This document shows positions 29,277 to 35,063 of a stretch of 39,860 nucleotides of DNA, piece after piece. Made by a program: the position numbers and the translations under genes. Within the stretch, counting starts at the first letter, position 1. Each line of letters begins with the position of its first letter. Under the pieces are notes generated by a model. The model was not told the DNA's origin, made no database searches, and worked only from the letters and a program-made list of their open reading frames with translations. Source of the stretch: a virus; the IMG/VR virus record IMGVR_UViG_3300015360_000089, positions 1-39,860 of that record; one strand, given 5' to 3'.

Positions 29277-29960
29277 TTATCGAAGATCCTTCAAACGGAG
29301 GCGCACGAGGAGGTCATCGATCTCGCTCCGATCGGGCTCAAGGGGCAAGTCGGATGGGATGGAATCGAAGGCCTGGATGGCCGAGGTGGCCATCTTGGAG
29401 AAGCCTTCCACATCGTTGGCGGCCATCTGTCCGGCCTCACGGCATTCCTGGGCCTCATCCTCGGTGAGCTTCACCCGCAGCTTCCCTTCGCGTAGGGCAT
29501 TGCCCCCCTGGAGGATGAGCCGATAGCAATGGCGCCCGTGCTTCTCGGTGCGGTTGCGAAGGTCGGAGGCGAAGGAGCCGTCCCGTTCCACCAGCCTCTT
29601 ACGTTGAGACTCTGCGTAGCCTCCATAGGTATTGCGGATCCGCTGGCTCAAGAACTTCTCCCGAGCCCAGACGAGATTGAACCCGGCCTCCTCGGCCTTC
29701 TCGAAATCCTCCAGCCAGAGCAACTCCAGCACCGTAGGGTTCGCCGCCAAGGCGAGCCGGATGAACTTGCTCAACTCGTGGAGGGTCCGATCAGGAAGCG
29801 GGGCGTGCTCAACGATGGATTCCTTCGGGGGGTTAAGACTCAAGACATCCTCAGTGAGCGCCTGCCAGATGCCCAAGCGATCTACGTCGCTTTGCGGGGT
29901 CGAGAGCCCATAGGCCTGAGAGCCAACTACGCCCTGAAGAATGATCCGATGAGCGTTCAT
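29277..29960 (-). CDS. RlaP-type nucleotidyltransferase
   Basis: The 227-residue protein has the DNA-polymerase-beta-like signature GVVGSQAYGLSTPQSDVD, with the GS helix (13-14) and metal-binding Asp25/Asp27, followed by an all-helical domain with NRTEKHGRHCYRLILQG. This matches the RlaP family (PF10127 type), which is genomically linked to RNA ligases and predicted to add nucleotides to damaged RNA ends. It is translated from an ATGA overlap behind a small gene and Thg1, so three genes form one operon of probable tRNA end-processing enzymes. Confidence 0.85.
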   Translation of the reverse strand: MNAHRIILQGVVGSQAYGLSTPQSDVDRLGIWQALTEDVLSLNPPKESIVEHAPLPDRTLHELSKFIRLALAANPTVLELLWLEDFEKAEEAGFNLVWAREKFLSQRIRNTYGGYAESQRKRLVERDGSFASDLRNRTEKHGRHCYRLILQGGNALREGKLRVKLTEDEAQECREAGQMAANDVEGFSKMATSAIQAFDSIPSDLPLEPDRSEIDDLLVRLRLKDLR

Positions 29961-30433
29961 TCCACCACCATCCCTGTTGGGGTTTGGGTGATGGTGATGA
30001 CCCCAGACTTGGGGCCACGGGCGATGTTCTGGATGGACTTCATGTTGGGGAAGATCTGCTTGTTCCCTCCAAACTTCATGTCGAAATCATTCTTTTCTTC
30101 GTCTGAGGCGCTCTTGTGGGGCATGGAGGTGGCGGGCATCCAGGCGTGGCCGAAGCTAGAACGCCACACCATCCACCCATCCCAGGCGTAGGCGTAGTCA
30201 GAGGTCCCGCTGTCCTCCCATGGCCACGGCCACCCCTCGTTAACGAAGATGCCGTCGTGCTGAGCAAGGTACTTCTGCACTCGCTTGCGAAACGAGACCT
30301 CGTTCCGGGCGGCCAGGATCCCCATAGAGACCCCGTTCTTGTATTGGTCCTCGGGATAGCCGTCGTAACCAATGGATCCAATCCATTCAGCCGTCTCGCC
30401 GCGCCCCACGTAGAAGTCTGCCCGCGTGCCCAT
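29957..30433 (-). CDS. Hypothetical phage protein (158 aa)
   Basis: From ATG 30433, one base after the Thg1 stop, the product is 158 residues and begins MGTRADFYVGRGETAEWIGS. The aromatic-rich core (VNEGWPWPWEDSGTSDYAY) recalls small proteins described in phages, but I know no function for it. The longer frame upstream lies inside Thg1 and is not used. The location between Thg1 and RlaP suggests a link to RNA repair. Confidence 0.65.
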   Translation of the reverse strand: MGTRADFYVGRGETAEWIGSIGYDGYPEDQYKNGVSMGILAARNEVSFRKRVQKYLAQHDGIFVNEGWPWPWEDSGTSDYAYAWDGWMVWRSSFGHAWMPATSMPHKSASDEEKNDFDMKFGGNKQIFPNMKSIQNIARGPKSGVITITQTPTGMVVE

Positions 30434-30434
30434 G

Positions 30435-31205
30435 TCAGTTTCCGAACCTTTCGATGTGGTTGTCGTAGAACCAGTTGCGGAGGAACTCAGCCGGGGCGGC
30501 CTTCCAGACGAAGCGTTCCACCTCGATCGTCTGTTCCTCTTGCGTGCGCTTGTGGGTGAAGGTGACGGGACCTCTTTCCTGCACGGAGTGGATGAGGCGC
30601 CCATTGAGGAACCCCCGGTCCACCGACTCGGGATCGAAGCCTTGTGCGGTCAGGAGACCAGCCCGCTCGCGGGTGCCCAGGCCCATGATGACATTCTTGC
30701 CGATGTAGTGGTGGGCCAACATAGAGATGGCGTTGCGGCGACAATCGGTCTGCCTCCACCTCAAGTAGTCCGCCACGTCCCCAACGGTTTCCAGGGGGAA
30801 CACGCGTGCATCGAAGTGGGCTGGGCGAACAGGGAACTTGACGAAGCCCTCCTCGGCAGCGGCATTGAACACCTGAGTGGCGATGGCGGCGGAAACGGAG
30901 ACCACCTTCTGGACGACCCCACCAAACCAGGCCTCCGTGTTCTCATGGATCAAATCGGTCGTGATGACCGAGATCTCGTCAGACTGCACGTAGGCACAGA
31001 GGGCGCCAGAGATGTTCTGACAAAGGGCCACGGCCGTGCCATTCATCACGCTGTTGAAGGTGGGATCGAAGGGCTTGCATAGTCCCCGAGTCCAGGTGTG
31101 GAAGGCCCTCCCGTCGACGCGGACCACCATGAATCCCTTGGCTGGGATCACGGCCTTCCATTTGGCCTCGATGGCCTTGAATCGGCCTCCTAGAGTATCT
31201 TGCAT
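30435..31205 (-). CDS. thg1: tRNA-His guanylyltransferase (Thg1-like)
   Basis: The 256-residue enzyme starts MQDTLGGRFKAIEAKW and contains the family signatures RVDGRAFHTWTR (metal-binding Asp31), YVQSDEISV (Asp76, Glu77) and HFDARVFPL. Thg1-like proteins add nucleotides in the 3'-5' direction: G-1 onto tRNA-His, or missing 5' bases onto truncated tRNAs. The phage tRNA-His has C73 but no encoded G-1, giving a direct substrate. ATG 31205 is leaderless, 7 bases after the -10, so the 7-residue extension is rejected. It is first in an operon with RlaP. Confidence 0.93.
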   Translation of the reverse strand: MQDTLGGRFKAIEAKWKAVIPAKGFMVVRVDGRAFHTWTRGLCKPFDPTFNSVMNGTAVALCQNISGALCAYVQSDEISVITTDLIHENTEAWFGGVVQKVVSVSAAIATQVFNAAAEEGFVKFPVRPAHFDARVFPLETVGDVADYLRWRQTDCRRNAISMLAHHYIGKNVIMGLGTRERAGLLTAQGFDPESVDRGFLNGRLIHSVQERGPVTFTHKRTQEEQTIEVERFVWKAAPAEFLRNWFYDNHIERFGN

Positions 31206-31212
31206 GGGGGTG

Positions 31213-31235
31213 ACGGTACCAGCCACCCATGACGA
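31213..31235 (-). promoter_or_regulatory. TCGTCA-N11-TACCGT promoter, leaderless, for thg1
   Basis: TACCGT ends 7 bases before ATG 31205. The first base of the hexamer differs from GCGTCA. Confidence 0.75.
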
Positions 31236-31247
31236 CCTATTTCAACC

Positions 31248-31379
31248 CTACGCAGGGATTGGTTCCCGGTCCGGCTTCACGGGCGCCGGTTGAGGGGACG
31301 GCTCGCGCACTGGGGCTGTCCTGGGTGGCGACGGAACCACGTAGGGCTCCTCGCTTTCAGGCTTGCCGATCTGTCCCAT
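31248..31379 (-). CDS. Small proline-rich phage peptide (43 aa)
   Basis: A 43-residue frame starts MGQIGKPESEEPYVVPSPPR and is rich in proline and glutamate to its end. Short proteins beginning MGxxGxP and continuing as Pro/Glu stretches are common in actinophages, with no known function. It overlaps the end of the upstream gene by 23 bases and is followed by the thg1 promoter. Confidence 0.6.
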   Translation of the reverse strand: MGQIGKPESEEPYVVPSPPRTAPVREPSPQPAPVKPDREPIPA

Positions 31380-32085
31380 CGCCGGTCAACCCCTTCCACA
31401 TGTAGCGTCCGATGTCCAGGACGGTTTCGATGGCTTCCTTGCCCATCTTCACGGTCATCCCCCAGGTGTCAAGATCTAGTAGTCGTTTATGGGTCCTGCG
31501 GGACTCATGGGCCTTCTGGATTTCCGGGATCAAATCCTCCACCTTCAGGGTAACCACCGGCACTCCGTAGGAGTCCGCCAGCCATTGGGCCATATCGAGG
31601 GTGATATGACACGCCCCCTCCACGTAGGCGATGCTTTCCACCCGAGCGAACTGAGCCCGCCAGCCATGCTCGTGGGGATAGACGTTCCCCCAGATCCCCA
31701 CTTGGCCCCAGACCATCAGTGGCATTGTCGGGCCGACCTGCATGGAGGGCTTGGGGTTCAGACATGGAAGCCCGGTCATGGGGAAGTCCCAAGCCAGCGC
31801 CGGGATATCCCGGTAGGCGTAGATCCCGCACCCCATCCCGCCATGACGCCCCTTGGAGGGAGAGGGAGGGACGTGGGGCAGCCCGTTGTCCCAATCATCG
31901 GCCGCCAGGGCGCAGATGGCCGTCATGTAGTCACGGTTCCGGTCGCGGGTGGGCCAGATGGCCGTGACCCACGGAGATCGCAGGAGGGGGGTAGTCCCAT
32001 CCCCGCCGACCCTCCAGCACCTCCACCCGACAAGATGCTCGGGGAAGTCTGGGATCTCAATGAGTTCTTCCTGGTCCCCGATCAT
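31357..32085 (-). CDS. Hypothetical protein with a Trp-rich N-terminal domain (242 aa)
   Basis: The N-terminal part (about 15-150) has GWRCWRVGGDG, MGCGIYAYRD and a row of tryptophans, a pattern shared by poorly described actinobacterial and phage proteins. The C-terminal 70 residues are helical. The leaderless ATG 32085, 6 bases after the -10, fixes the start. I do not recognise an activity. It precedes the small Pro-rich gene and the thg1 operon on the same strand. Confidence 0.65.
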   Translation of the reverse strand: MIGDQEELIEIPDFPEHLVGWRCWRVGGDGTTPLLRSPWVTAIWPTRDRNRDYMTAICALAADDWDNGLPHVPPSPSKGRHGGMGCGIYAYRDIPALAWDFPMTGLPCLNPKPSMQVGPTMPLMVWGQVGIWGNVYPHEHGWRAQFARVESIAYVEGACHITLDMAQWLADSYGVPVVTLKVEDLIPEIQKAHESRRTHKRLLDLDTWGMTVKMGKEAIETVLDIGRYMWKGLTGDGTDRQA

Positions 32086-32091
32086 CTCGCG

Positions 32092-32114
32092 ACTCTAACG
32101 TATGGCCATGACGG
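32092..32114 (-). promoter_or_regulatory. CCGTCA-N11-TAGAGT promoter, leaderless, for the 242-aa gene
   Basis: TAGAGT ends 6 bases before ATG 32085. Confidence 0.75.
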
Positions 32115-32128
32115 AGTGGGGATATGCC

Positions 32129-32308
32129 CTAGCTGGGCTCTCTCTCGCAGAAGCCGCATTCGGTGTGTCCGTCGCCGGGGGCCAGCCCTGTTCCCCCGCA
32201 ATGGTGGCACTTTGCCGTGGGGCGTATGACATCCCAATGCTCGAACATGTGCTTCCAGTTGCGGATGACCCCAGCATGTCGGGCCTTGTCGATCTCTTTG
32301 TGATTCAT
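32129..32308 (-). CDS. Small zinc-finger protein with CxxCGGxG (59 aa)
   Basis: The 59-residue frame starts MNHKEIDKARHAGVIRNWKH and has CHHCGGTGLAPGDGHTECGF followed by C, two CxxC-type pairs like a half DnaJ zinc finger. Zinc binding and nucleic-acid or protein contact are likely, but the role is unknown. It begins directly after tRNA-Arg(UCU) and may be transcribed with it. Confidence 0.6.
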   Translation of the reverse strand: MNHKEIDKARHAGVIRNWKHMFEHWDVIRPTAKCHHCGGTGLAPGDGHTECGFCEREPS

Positions 32309-32310
32309 GG

Positions 32311-32383
32311 CGCCCCCGCCAGGAGTCGAACCTGGACATGCCCCTTAGAAGGAGGCCGCTCTAGTCCATTGAGCTACGAGGGC
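32311..32383 (-). tRNA. tRNA-Arg(UCU), transcribed without a leader
   Basis: Acceptor GCCCTCG/CGGGGGC, D-stem GCTC/GAGC, loop CTTCTAA (TCT), T-arm CCAGG-TTCGACT-CCTGG, G73. Its 5' end lies 7 bases after a promoter -10, so the primary 5' end may equal the mature end. Confidence 0.92.
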
Positions 32384-32390
32384 AATCGTC

Positions 32391-32413
32391 ATAGTACCCT
32401 AAGACCATGAAGG
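32391..32413 (-). promoter_or_regulatory. CCTTCA-N11-TACTAT promoter for tRNA-Arg(UCU)
   Basis: The hexamer lies inside the start of the divergent plus-strand membrane gene. It is a weaker match to GCGTCA. Confidence 0.55.
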
Positions 32414-32775
32414 GCTTCATGTGGATTCTCCTAGCTCTGACGCTGATGGGTGGCGGAGCTTTCGTAGGCCGCATGGCTTTCTTGGCCGCCAAGCCTCCTG
32501 AGGCCGAAGGAGATCAGCCCCGCAAGCATTGGACGACGGCTTGGGTGGTGTGGCTCACTGCGACCATCGTGGGATTCTTCGCCATCGAGGGATTGGCCCT
32601 GGTCAATTCCAGTAGAGGCGACACTCTCACTGAGCAGATCCAATACATCGCTGGCCTGTCGCCGGTTTGGACTGTCATCGTGACCGGAGGAATCGTGGCA
32701 TTCTTCTCTTGGTTCCTGCTCCACCTATTCAACAAGGATTCGCGTGTCTGGACCTATCTCAAGCGGCCCAAGTAA
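32407..32775 (+). CDS. Small integral membrane protein (122 aa)
   Basis: The 122-residue protein has three hydrophobic helices at about 5-27, 43-65 and 84-107, separated by short polar loops. I do not recognise the family. TACCCT ends 6 bases before the ATG, so it may also be leaderless. It is one of few plus-strand genes and stands alone. Possible roles include superinfection exclusion or membrane modification, but these are guesses. Confidence 0.7.
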   Translation: MKGFMWILLALTLMGGGAFVGRMAFLAAKPPEAEGDQPRKHWTTAWVVWLTATIVGFFAIEGLALVNSSRGDTLTEQIQYIAGLSPVWTVIVTGGIVAFFSWFLLHLFNKDSRVWTYLKRPK

Positions 32776-32929
32776 GGTCCAAAACTGAAACGAGCGCCCG
32801 AGGGCGCTCGATCCGAGTGGGTTCGGCCATGAAGCCCCTCTGTCTCTGAGCTTCGGCCTCCATCCATTCCAGGAGTTTGGCGTGGCTGTTGGTGTTGATG
32901 CTCTTGAAGAAGACATCCACGTCGGCCAT
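32759..32929 (-). CDS. Small ORF (56 aa) with its own promoter
   Basis: The frame from ATG 32929 encodes 56 residues starting MADVDVFFKSINTNSHAKLL. A promoter of the GCGTCA-N11 class lies 35 bases upstream. No Shine-Dalgarno is seen, and the 3' part of the frame runs through a terminator hairpin, so the product may instead be a short RNA. Confidence 0.45.
   Translation of the reverse strand: MADVDVFFKSINTNSHAKLLEWMEAEAQRQRGFMAEPTRIERPRALVSVLDLTWAA
32791..32810 (-). terminator. Hairpin terminator between convergent units
   Basis: CGAGCGCCC/GGGCGCTCG with a 2-base loop is followed on the minus strand by TTTCAGTTTT. Confidence 0.7.
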
Positions 32930-32963
32930 GGTGGAGATGGGCCGGATGTTGCTGTATGGACAG

Positions 32964-32986
32964 ATACTACCTCGTTGAGGTGACGC
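32964..32986 (-). promoter_or_regulatory. GCGTCA-N11-TAGTAT promoter for the 56-aa ORF or small RNA
   Basis: The predicted start is near 32956. The transcript to the terminator would be about 175 bases. Confidence 0.65.
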
Positions 32987-32991
32987 TGAAG

Positions 32992-33065
32992 TCCGCCTGG
33001 AGGGACTCGAACCCCCAATCACCTCTTTAGGAAAGAGGAGCCTTAGTCCATTGGGCCACAGGCGG
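32992..33065 (-). tRNA. tRNA-Arg(CCU)
   Basis: Acceptor CCGCCTG/CAGGCGG, D-stem GCC/GGC, anticodon stem CCTCT/AGAGG, loop TTCCTAA (CCT), T-arm GGGGG-TTCGAGT-CCCTC, A73. Confidence 0.92.
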
Positions 33066-33069
33066 GTGG

Positions 33070-33143
33070 TCGGGCACCCCGGATTTGAACCGAGACTTCC
33101 GCTCCCCCAGAGCGGTGTTCAACCAAATCGACACTCGTGCCCG
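33070..33143 (-). tRNA. tRNA-Pro(GGG)
   Basis: Acceptor CGGGCAC/GTGCCCG, D-stem GTG/CAC, anticodon stem CCGCT/AGCGG, loop CTGGGGG (GGG), T-loop TTCAAAT, A73. Position 26 appears to be missing. Confidence 0.87.
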
Positions 33144-33155
33144 TTGATTTTTGCG

Positions 33156-33227
33156 TCCCCCACCCAGGAATTGCACCTGGAACTGCGCCTTCGGACGACG
33201 CCGTGATCTCTGTTTCACTAACGGGGG
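33156..33227 (-). tRNA. tRNA-Arg(CCG)
   Basis: Acceptor CCCCCGT/GTGGGGG, D-stem GTGA/TCAC, anticodon stem GCGTC/GGCGC, loop GTCCGAA (CCG), T-stem CCAGG/CCTGG, A73. T-loop TGCAATT and a D-loop without GG are non-standard. Confidence 0.82.
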
Positions 33228-33232
33228 TTGGT

Positions 33233-33346
33233 TTACTTCTTCTTTCTCCAATACCCCCGAGGGGGCTTGGAGATTTCATACTTCTTACACCATTTTCCCA
33301 CCGCCACATCTGAGACCCCATACAGCGAAGCTACATGCGTTTTGTG
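33233..33346 (-). pseudogene. C-terminal remnant of an HTH/HNH-associated protein
   Basis: An open frame without a start codon reads THVASLYGVSDVAVGKWCKK and ends GYWRKKK. This GVSDxAVxKWCKKY pattern is the helix-turn-helix tail common in phage HNH homing proteins. The 5' part is replaced by the tRNA-Arg(ACG) gene, so this is a gene fragment. Confidence 0.6.
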
Positions 33347-33351
33347 TTGTG

Positions 33352-33421
33352 CGCCCCGAGGGAGACTCGAACTCCCACGCTCCACGATTCGTAGTCGTAG
33401 TTCCGTCCAATCGGCCGGGGC
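33352..33421 (-). tRNA. tRNA-Arg(ACG)
   Basis: Acceptor GCCCCGG/TCGGGGC, short D-arm CCG/CGG, anticodon stem TACGA/TCGTG, loop CTACGAA (ACG), T-arm GGGAG-TTCGAGT-CTCCC. Confidence 0.85.
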
Positions 33422-33425
33422 TTGG

Positions 33426-33497
33426 CAGGAGTGCAGGGACTCGAACCCTGGTCAACGGTTTTGGAGACCGCCATGCTAGCCGCTACACCACACTCCT
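33426..33497 (-). tRNA. tRNA-Trp(CCA)
   Basis: Acceptor AGGAGTG/CACTCCT, D-stem GTGT/GCAT, anticodon stem GCGGT/ACCGT, loop CTCCAAA (CCA), T-arm CAGGG-TTCGAGT-CCCTG, G73. Confidence 0.92.
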
Positions 33498-33510
33498 ATA
33501 TTGTTTTGCG

Positions 33511-33581
33511 TCCCCCCACGGAGACTCGAACTCCGTTCACCGCCTTGAAAGGACGAGGGCTTACCCATAACCGATGGGGGG
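33511..33581 (-). tRNA. tRNA-Glu(UUC)
   Basis: Acceptor CCCCCCA/TGGGGGG, D-stem GGTT/AGCC, anticodon stem TCGTC/GGCGG, loop CTTTCAA (TTC), T-arm CGGAG-TTCGAGT-CTCCG, A73. Confidence 0.92.
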
Positions 33582-33585
33582 TTGG

Positions 33586-33657
33586 CGGTCCATGGGGGTA
33601 TCGATCCCCCTACCCTGCCTTGACAAGACAGTGTGATAGCCAGTTCACCAATGGACC
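33586..33657 (-). tRNA. tRNA-Asp(GUC)
   Basis: Acceptor GGTCCAT/ATGGACC, D-stem GTGA/TCAC, anticodon stem CTGTC/GGCAG, loop TTGTCAA (GTC), T-arm GGGGG-ATCGATA-CCCCC, G73. Confidence 0.9.
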
Positions 33658-33671
33658 TTGATGTGATTGCG

Positions 33672-33743
33672 TACCCCCGACGGGAATCGAACCCGCTACT
33701 TCCTGGCTGAGAACCAGGCGACTCGCCATTTGTCCTCGGGGGC
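33672..33743 (-). tRNA. tRNA-Glu(CUC)
   Basis: Acceptor GCCCCCG/CGGGGGT, D-stem GAC/GTC, anticodon stem CCTGG/CCAGG, loop TTCTCAG (CTC), T-arm GCGGG-TTCGATT-CCCGT, A73. Confidence 0.92.
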
Positions 33744-33765
33744 AAGAGTGCCCCACAAGGGGGCT

Positions 33766-33855
33766 TTAGCGCTCGGGTCGCCAGAACGCGACGGGAGCGC
33801 GCCGATCTCGGCGTTCCTCCCTCTCAGTACGTTCGGCAAGACTCATGAACTCCAT
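33766..33855 (-). CDS. Leaderless small charged peptide at the head of tRNA group D
   Basis: ATG 33855 lies 7 bases after the -10 TATGGT and opens 29 codons (MEFMSLAERTEREERRDRRA...), rich in arginine and glutamate. No Shine-Dalgarno is present. Translation is unproven. Confidence 0.4.
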   Translation of the reverse strand: MEFMSLAERTEREERRDRRAPVAFWRPER

Positions 33856-34228
33856 GAGGACCACCATAGCACGCGGGCATGACGGCACTAATCAATTTTC
33901 TCGAAAGATCAGGGCCACACCCATCCAGCAGTCCAGCCACATCTGTCAGCCCAAGCCCCACCAAAAGGCTGACTGGAACAAGAATGACATCGCCAACTAT
34001 GCCTGCGATTGGGCGACCACCGCTGCTCCTGGTGGTGATGGTTCCTACGGCGAGAACGAGCCGGGCATCTTCTTCACCACCGAAGATATCTACATCACCT
34101 GGAACGGGCTCTATCAATACTCCGATGCTCCACTCAAGGTGGATTCAGTGACCCACCGAATCGAAGGACTCATCGAAGGCGCCAAGCCCACCAGCGTGGG
34201 GGAGGCGGCCGACACCCGCAACAAGTAG
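33845..34228 (+). CDS. Hypothetical protein, plus strand (127 aa)
   Basis: From about residue 40 on (DWNKNDIANYACDWATTAAP...) the codon usage (strong C/G third positions, regular amino-acid mix) marks this as a real gene ending just before WhiB, convergently. The start is less certain: ATG 33845 or 33854 are possible. A weak promoter-like GCGTTC-N11-TACGTT ends 11 bases before 33845. I do not recognise the family. The start overlaps the divergent tRNA group D promoter. Confidence 0.6.
   Translation: MNSMRTTIARGHDGTNQFSRKIRATPIQQSSHICQPKPHQKADWNKNDIANYACDWATTAAPGGDGSYGENEPGIFFTTEDIYITWNGLYQYSDAPLKVDSVTHRIEGLIEGAKPTSVGEAADTRNK
33863..33885 (-). promoter_or_regulatory. CCGTCA-N11-TATGGT promoter for tRNA group D
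   Basis: It drives eight tRNAs from Glu(CUC) down to Arg(CCU). Confidence 0.78.
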
Positions 34229-34522
34229 TCAGTCCCCAACGAGTTGCAACAGGGCAGTTCCTTTGGGGCTGTCCTGCTGCCGTTTTGCCCGACGGATCTT
34301 CAGGCGCTCGAACTGGCTCACCCCACCCCAAACCCCGAAGTTCTCATTGGTGGCGAAGCTGTAGTCCAGACATTCCTGGCGGACATCACAGGCCCGGCAG
34401 AACTCCTTGGCGGGCTCCGTAGAGCCCCCTCTGGGTGGGAAGAAAAGCTCTGGGTCGGCGCCGTTGCAGTTTGCATCAGCCTTCCAGGATTGGTCCACCC
34501 ATACGGGGGCATGTTCGATCAT
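34229..34522 (-). CDS. WhiB-family transcription regulator
   Basis: The 97-residue protein has the four iron-sulfur cysteines of WhiB proteins (Cys19, and CRACDVRQEC at 42, 45, 51), the GVWGGV turn (63-68) and a basic C-terminal tail KIRRAKR. WhiB proteins hold a 4Fe-4S cluster and bind the primary sigma factor to change promoter choice. They occur only in Actinobacteria and their phages, which fixes the host group. It could be the factor behind the unusual promoter class here. TACAAC lies 6 bases before the ATG and no Shine-Dalgarno is visible, so it may be leaderless. Confidence 0.93.
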   Translation of the reverse strand: MIEHAPVWVDQSWKADANCNGADPELFFPPRGGSTEPAKEFCRACDVRQECLDYSFATNENFGVWGGVSQFERLKIRRAKRQQDSPKGTALLQLVGD

Positions 34523-34562
34523 GGGTGAGTTGTATCACGAGATCGACACCGGGCTCAAGTGG

Positions 34563-34649
34563 CGGAAAGGAGAGGAATCGAACCCCATGCCATTTCTGAC
34601 ACGATCTGCTTTCAAGGCAGTCCCGGCGCTCCTGTCCGGTTCCCTTTCC
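34563..34649 (-). tRNA. tRNA-Ser(UGA)
   Basis: Acceptor GGAAAGG/CCTTTCC, loop CTTGAAA (TGA), long variable region (class II), T-loop TTCGATT, G73. Confidence 0.9.
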
Positions 34650-34653
34650 GTGG

Positions 34654-34740
34654 CGGAGAGCCGAGGACTTGCACCCCAAGGGCCGAAACCCCCGTGCGGT
34701 TTTCGAGGCCGCCCCAGCACGCTTGTCTGGTTGACTCTCC
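34654..34740 (-). tRNA. tRNA-Ser(CGA)
   Basis: Acceptor GGAGAGT/GCTCTCC, loop CTCGAAA (CGA) above a C-A mismatch, long variable arm with GGG/CCC, T-loop TGCAAGT (non-standard), G73. Confidence 0.87.
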
Positions 34741-34744
34741 ATGG

Positions 34745-34828
34745 CGGAGAGCGGAGCAATCGAAGCCCAGGCCATAAGACCCGCACACCTTTCCAGGGCG
34801 GCCCAGGACCCTGCCTGGTTCACTCTCC
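34745..34828 (-). tRNA. tRNA-Ser(GGA)
   Basis: Acceptor GGAGAGT/GCTCTCC, loop CTGGAAA (GGA), long variable region, T-loop TTCGATT, G73. Confidence 0.88.
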
Positions 34829-34845
34829 ATGTTGTGCCCCAGGGA

Positions 34846-34909
34846 GCACATGTGTGGATTCCCGGACATTGGTGCTCTAGTGGCCCTTTGTCGGGAAATC
34901 CCCACATGC
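34846..34909 (-). ncRNA. Long imperfect hairpin between Ser tRNAs
   Basis: CATGTG/CACATG, GGAT/ATCC and TCCCG/CGGGA stack into a nearly continuous helix of about 20 bp with an A-rich loop. It lies between Ser(GCU) and Ser(GGA). Role unknown; it may be a processing signal. Confidence 0.4.
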
Positions 34910-34994
34910 GGAAGGCGGAGTAGTCGAAACCCATGCCCCGAAGGGCACCATCTCCTTAGCAGGGAGCGCCAGGACCCTGCCTGGTTCACCTTCC
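34909..34994 (-). tRNA. tRNA-Ser(GCU)
   Basis: Acceptor GGAAGGT/GCCTTCC, loop CTGCTAA (GCT), variable arm GCCC-TTCG-GGGC, T-loop TTCGACT, G73. Confidence 0.9.
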
Positions 34995-34996
34995 TT

Positions 34997-35063
34997 GACC
35001 TCACCCCAATTTCAACGGTGCAGCCTCACAGGACAGACACGGAATCAGTTGGGGATCAGGGTC
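34997..35063 (-). ncRNA. Structured spacer between Ser and Tyr tRNAs
   Basis: GACC/GGTC and CCCCAA/TTGGGG close a domain just downstream of tRNA-Tyr. It resembles the other closed-stem spacers of the tRNA groups. Confidence 0.3.

Noticed and set aside
34501-34550. A GCGTCA-class promoter before WhiB
   Set aside because: A possible TACAAC lies 6 bases before ATG, but the box 11 bases upstream (CGGTGT) does not fit the motif. It is kept out of the promoter list.
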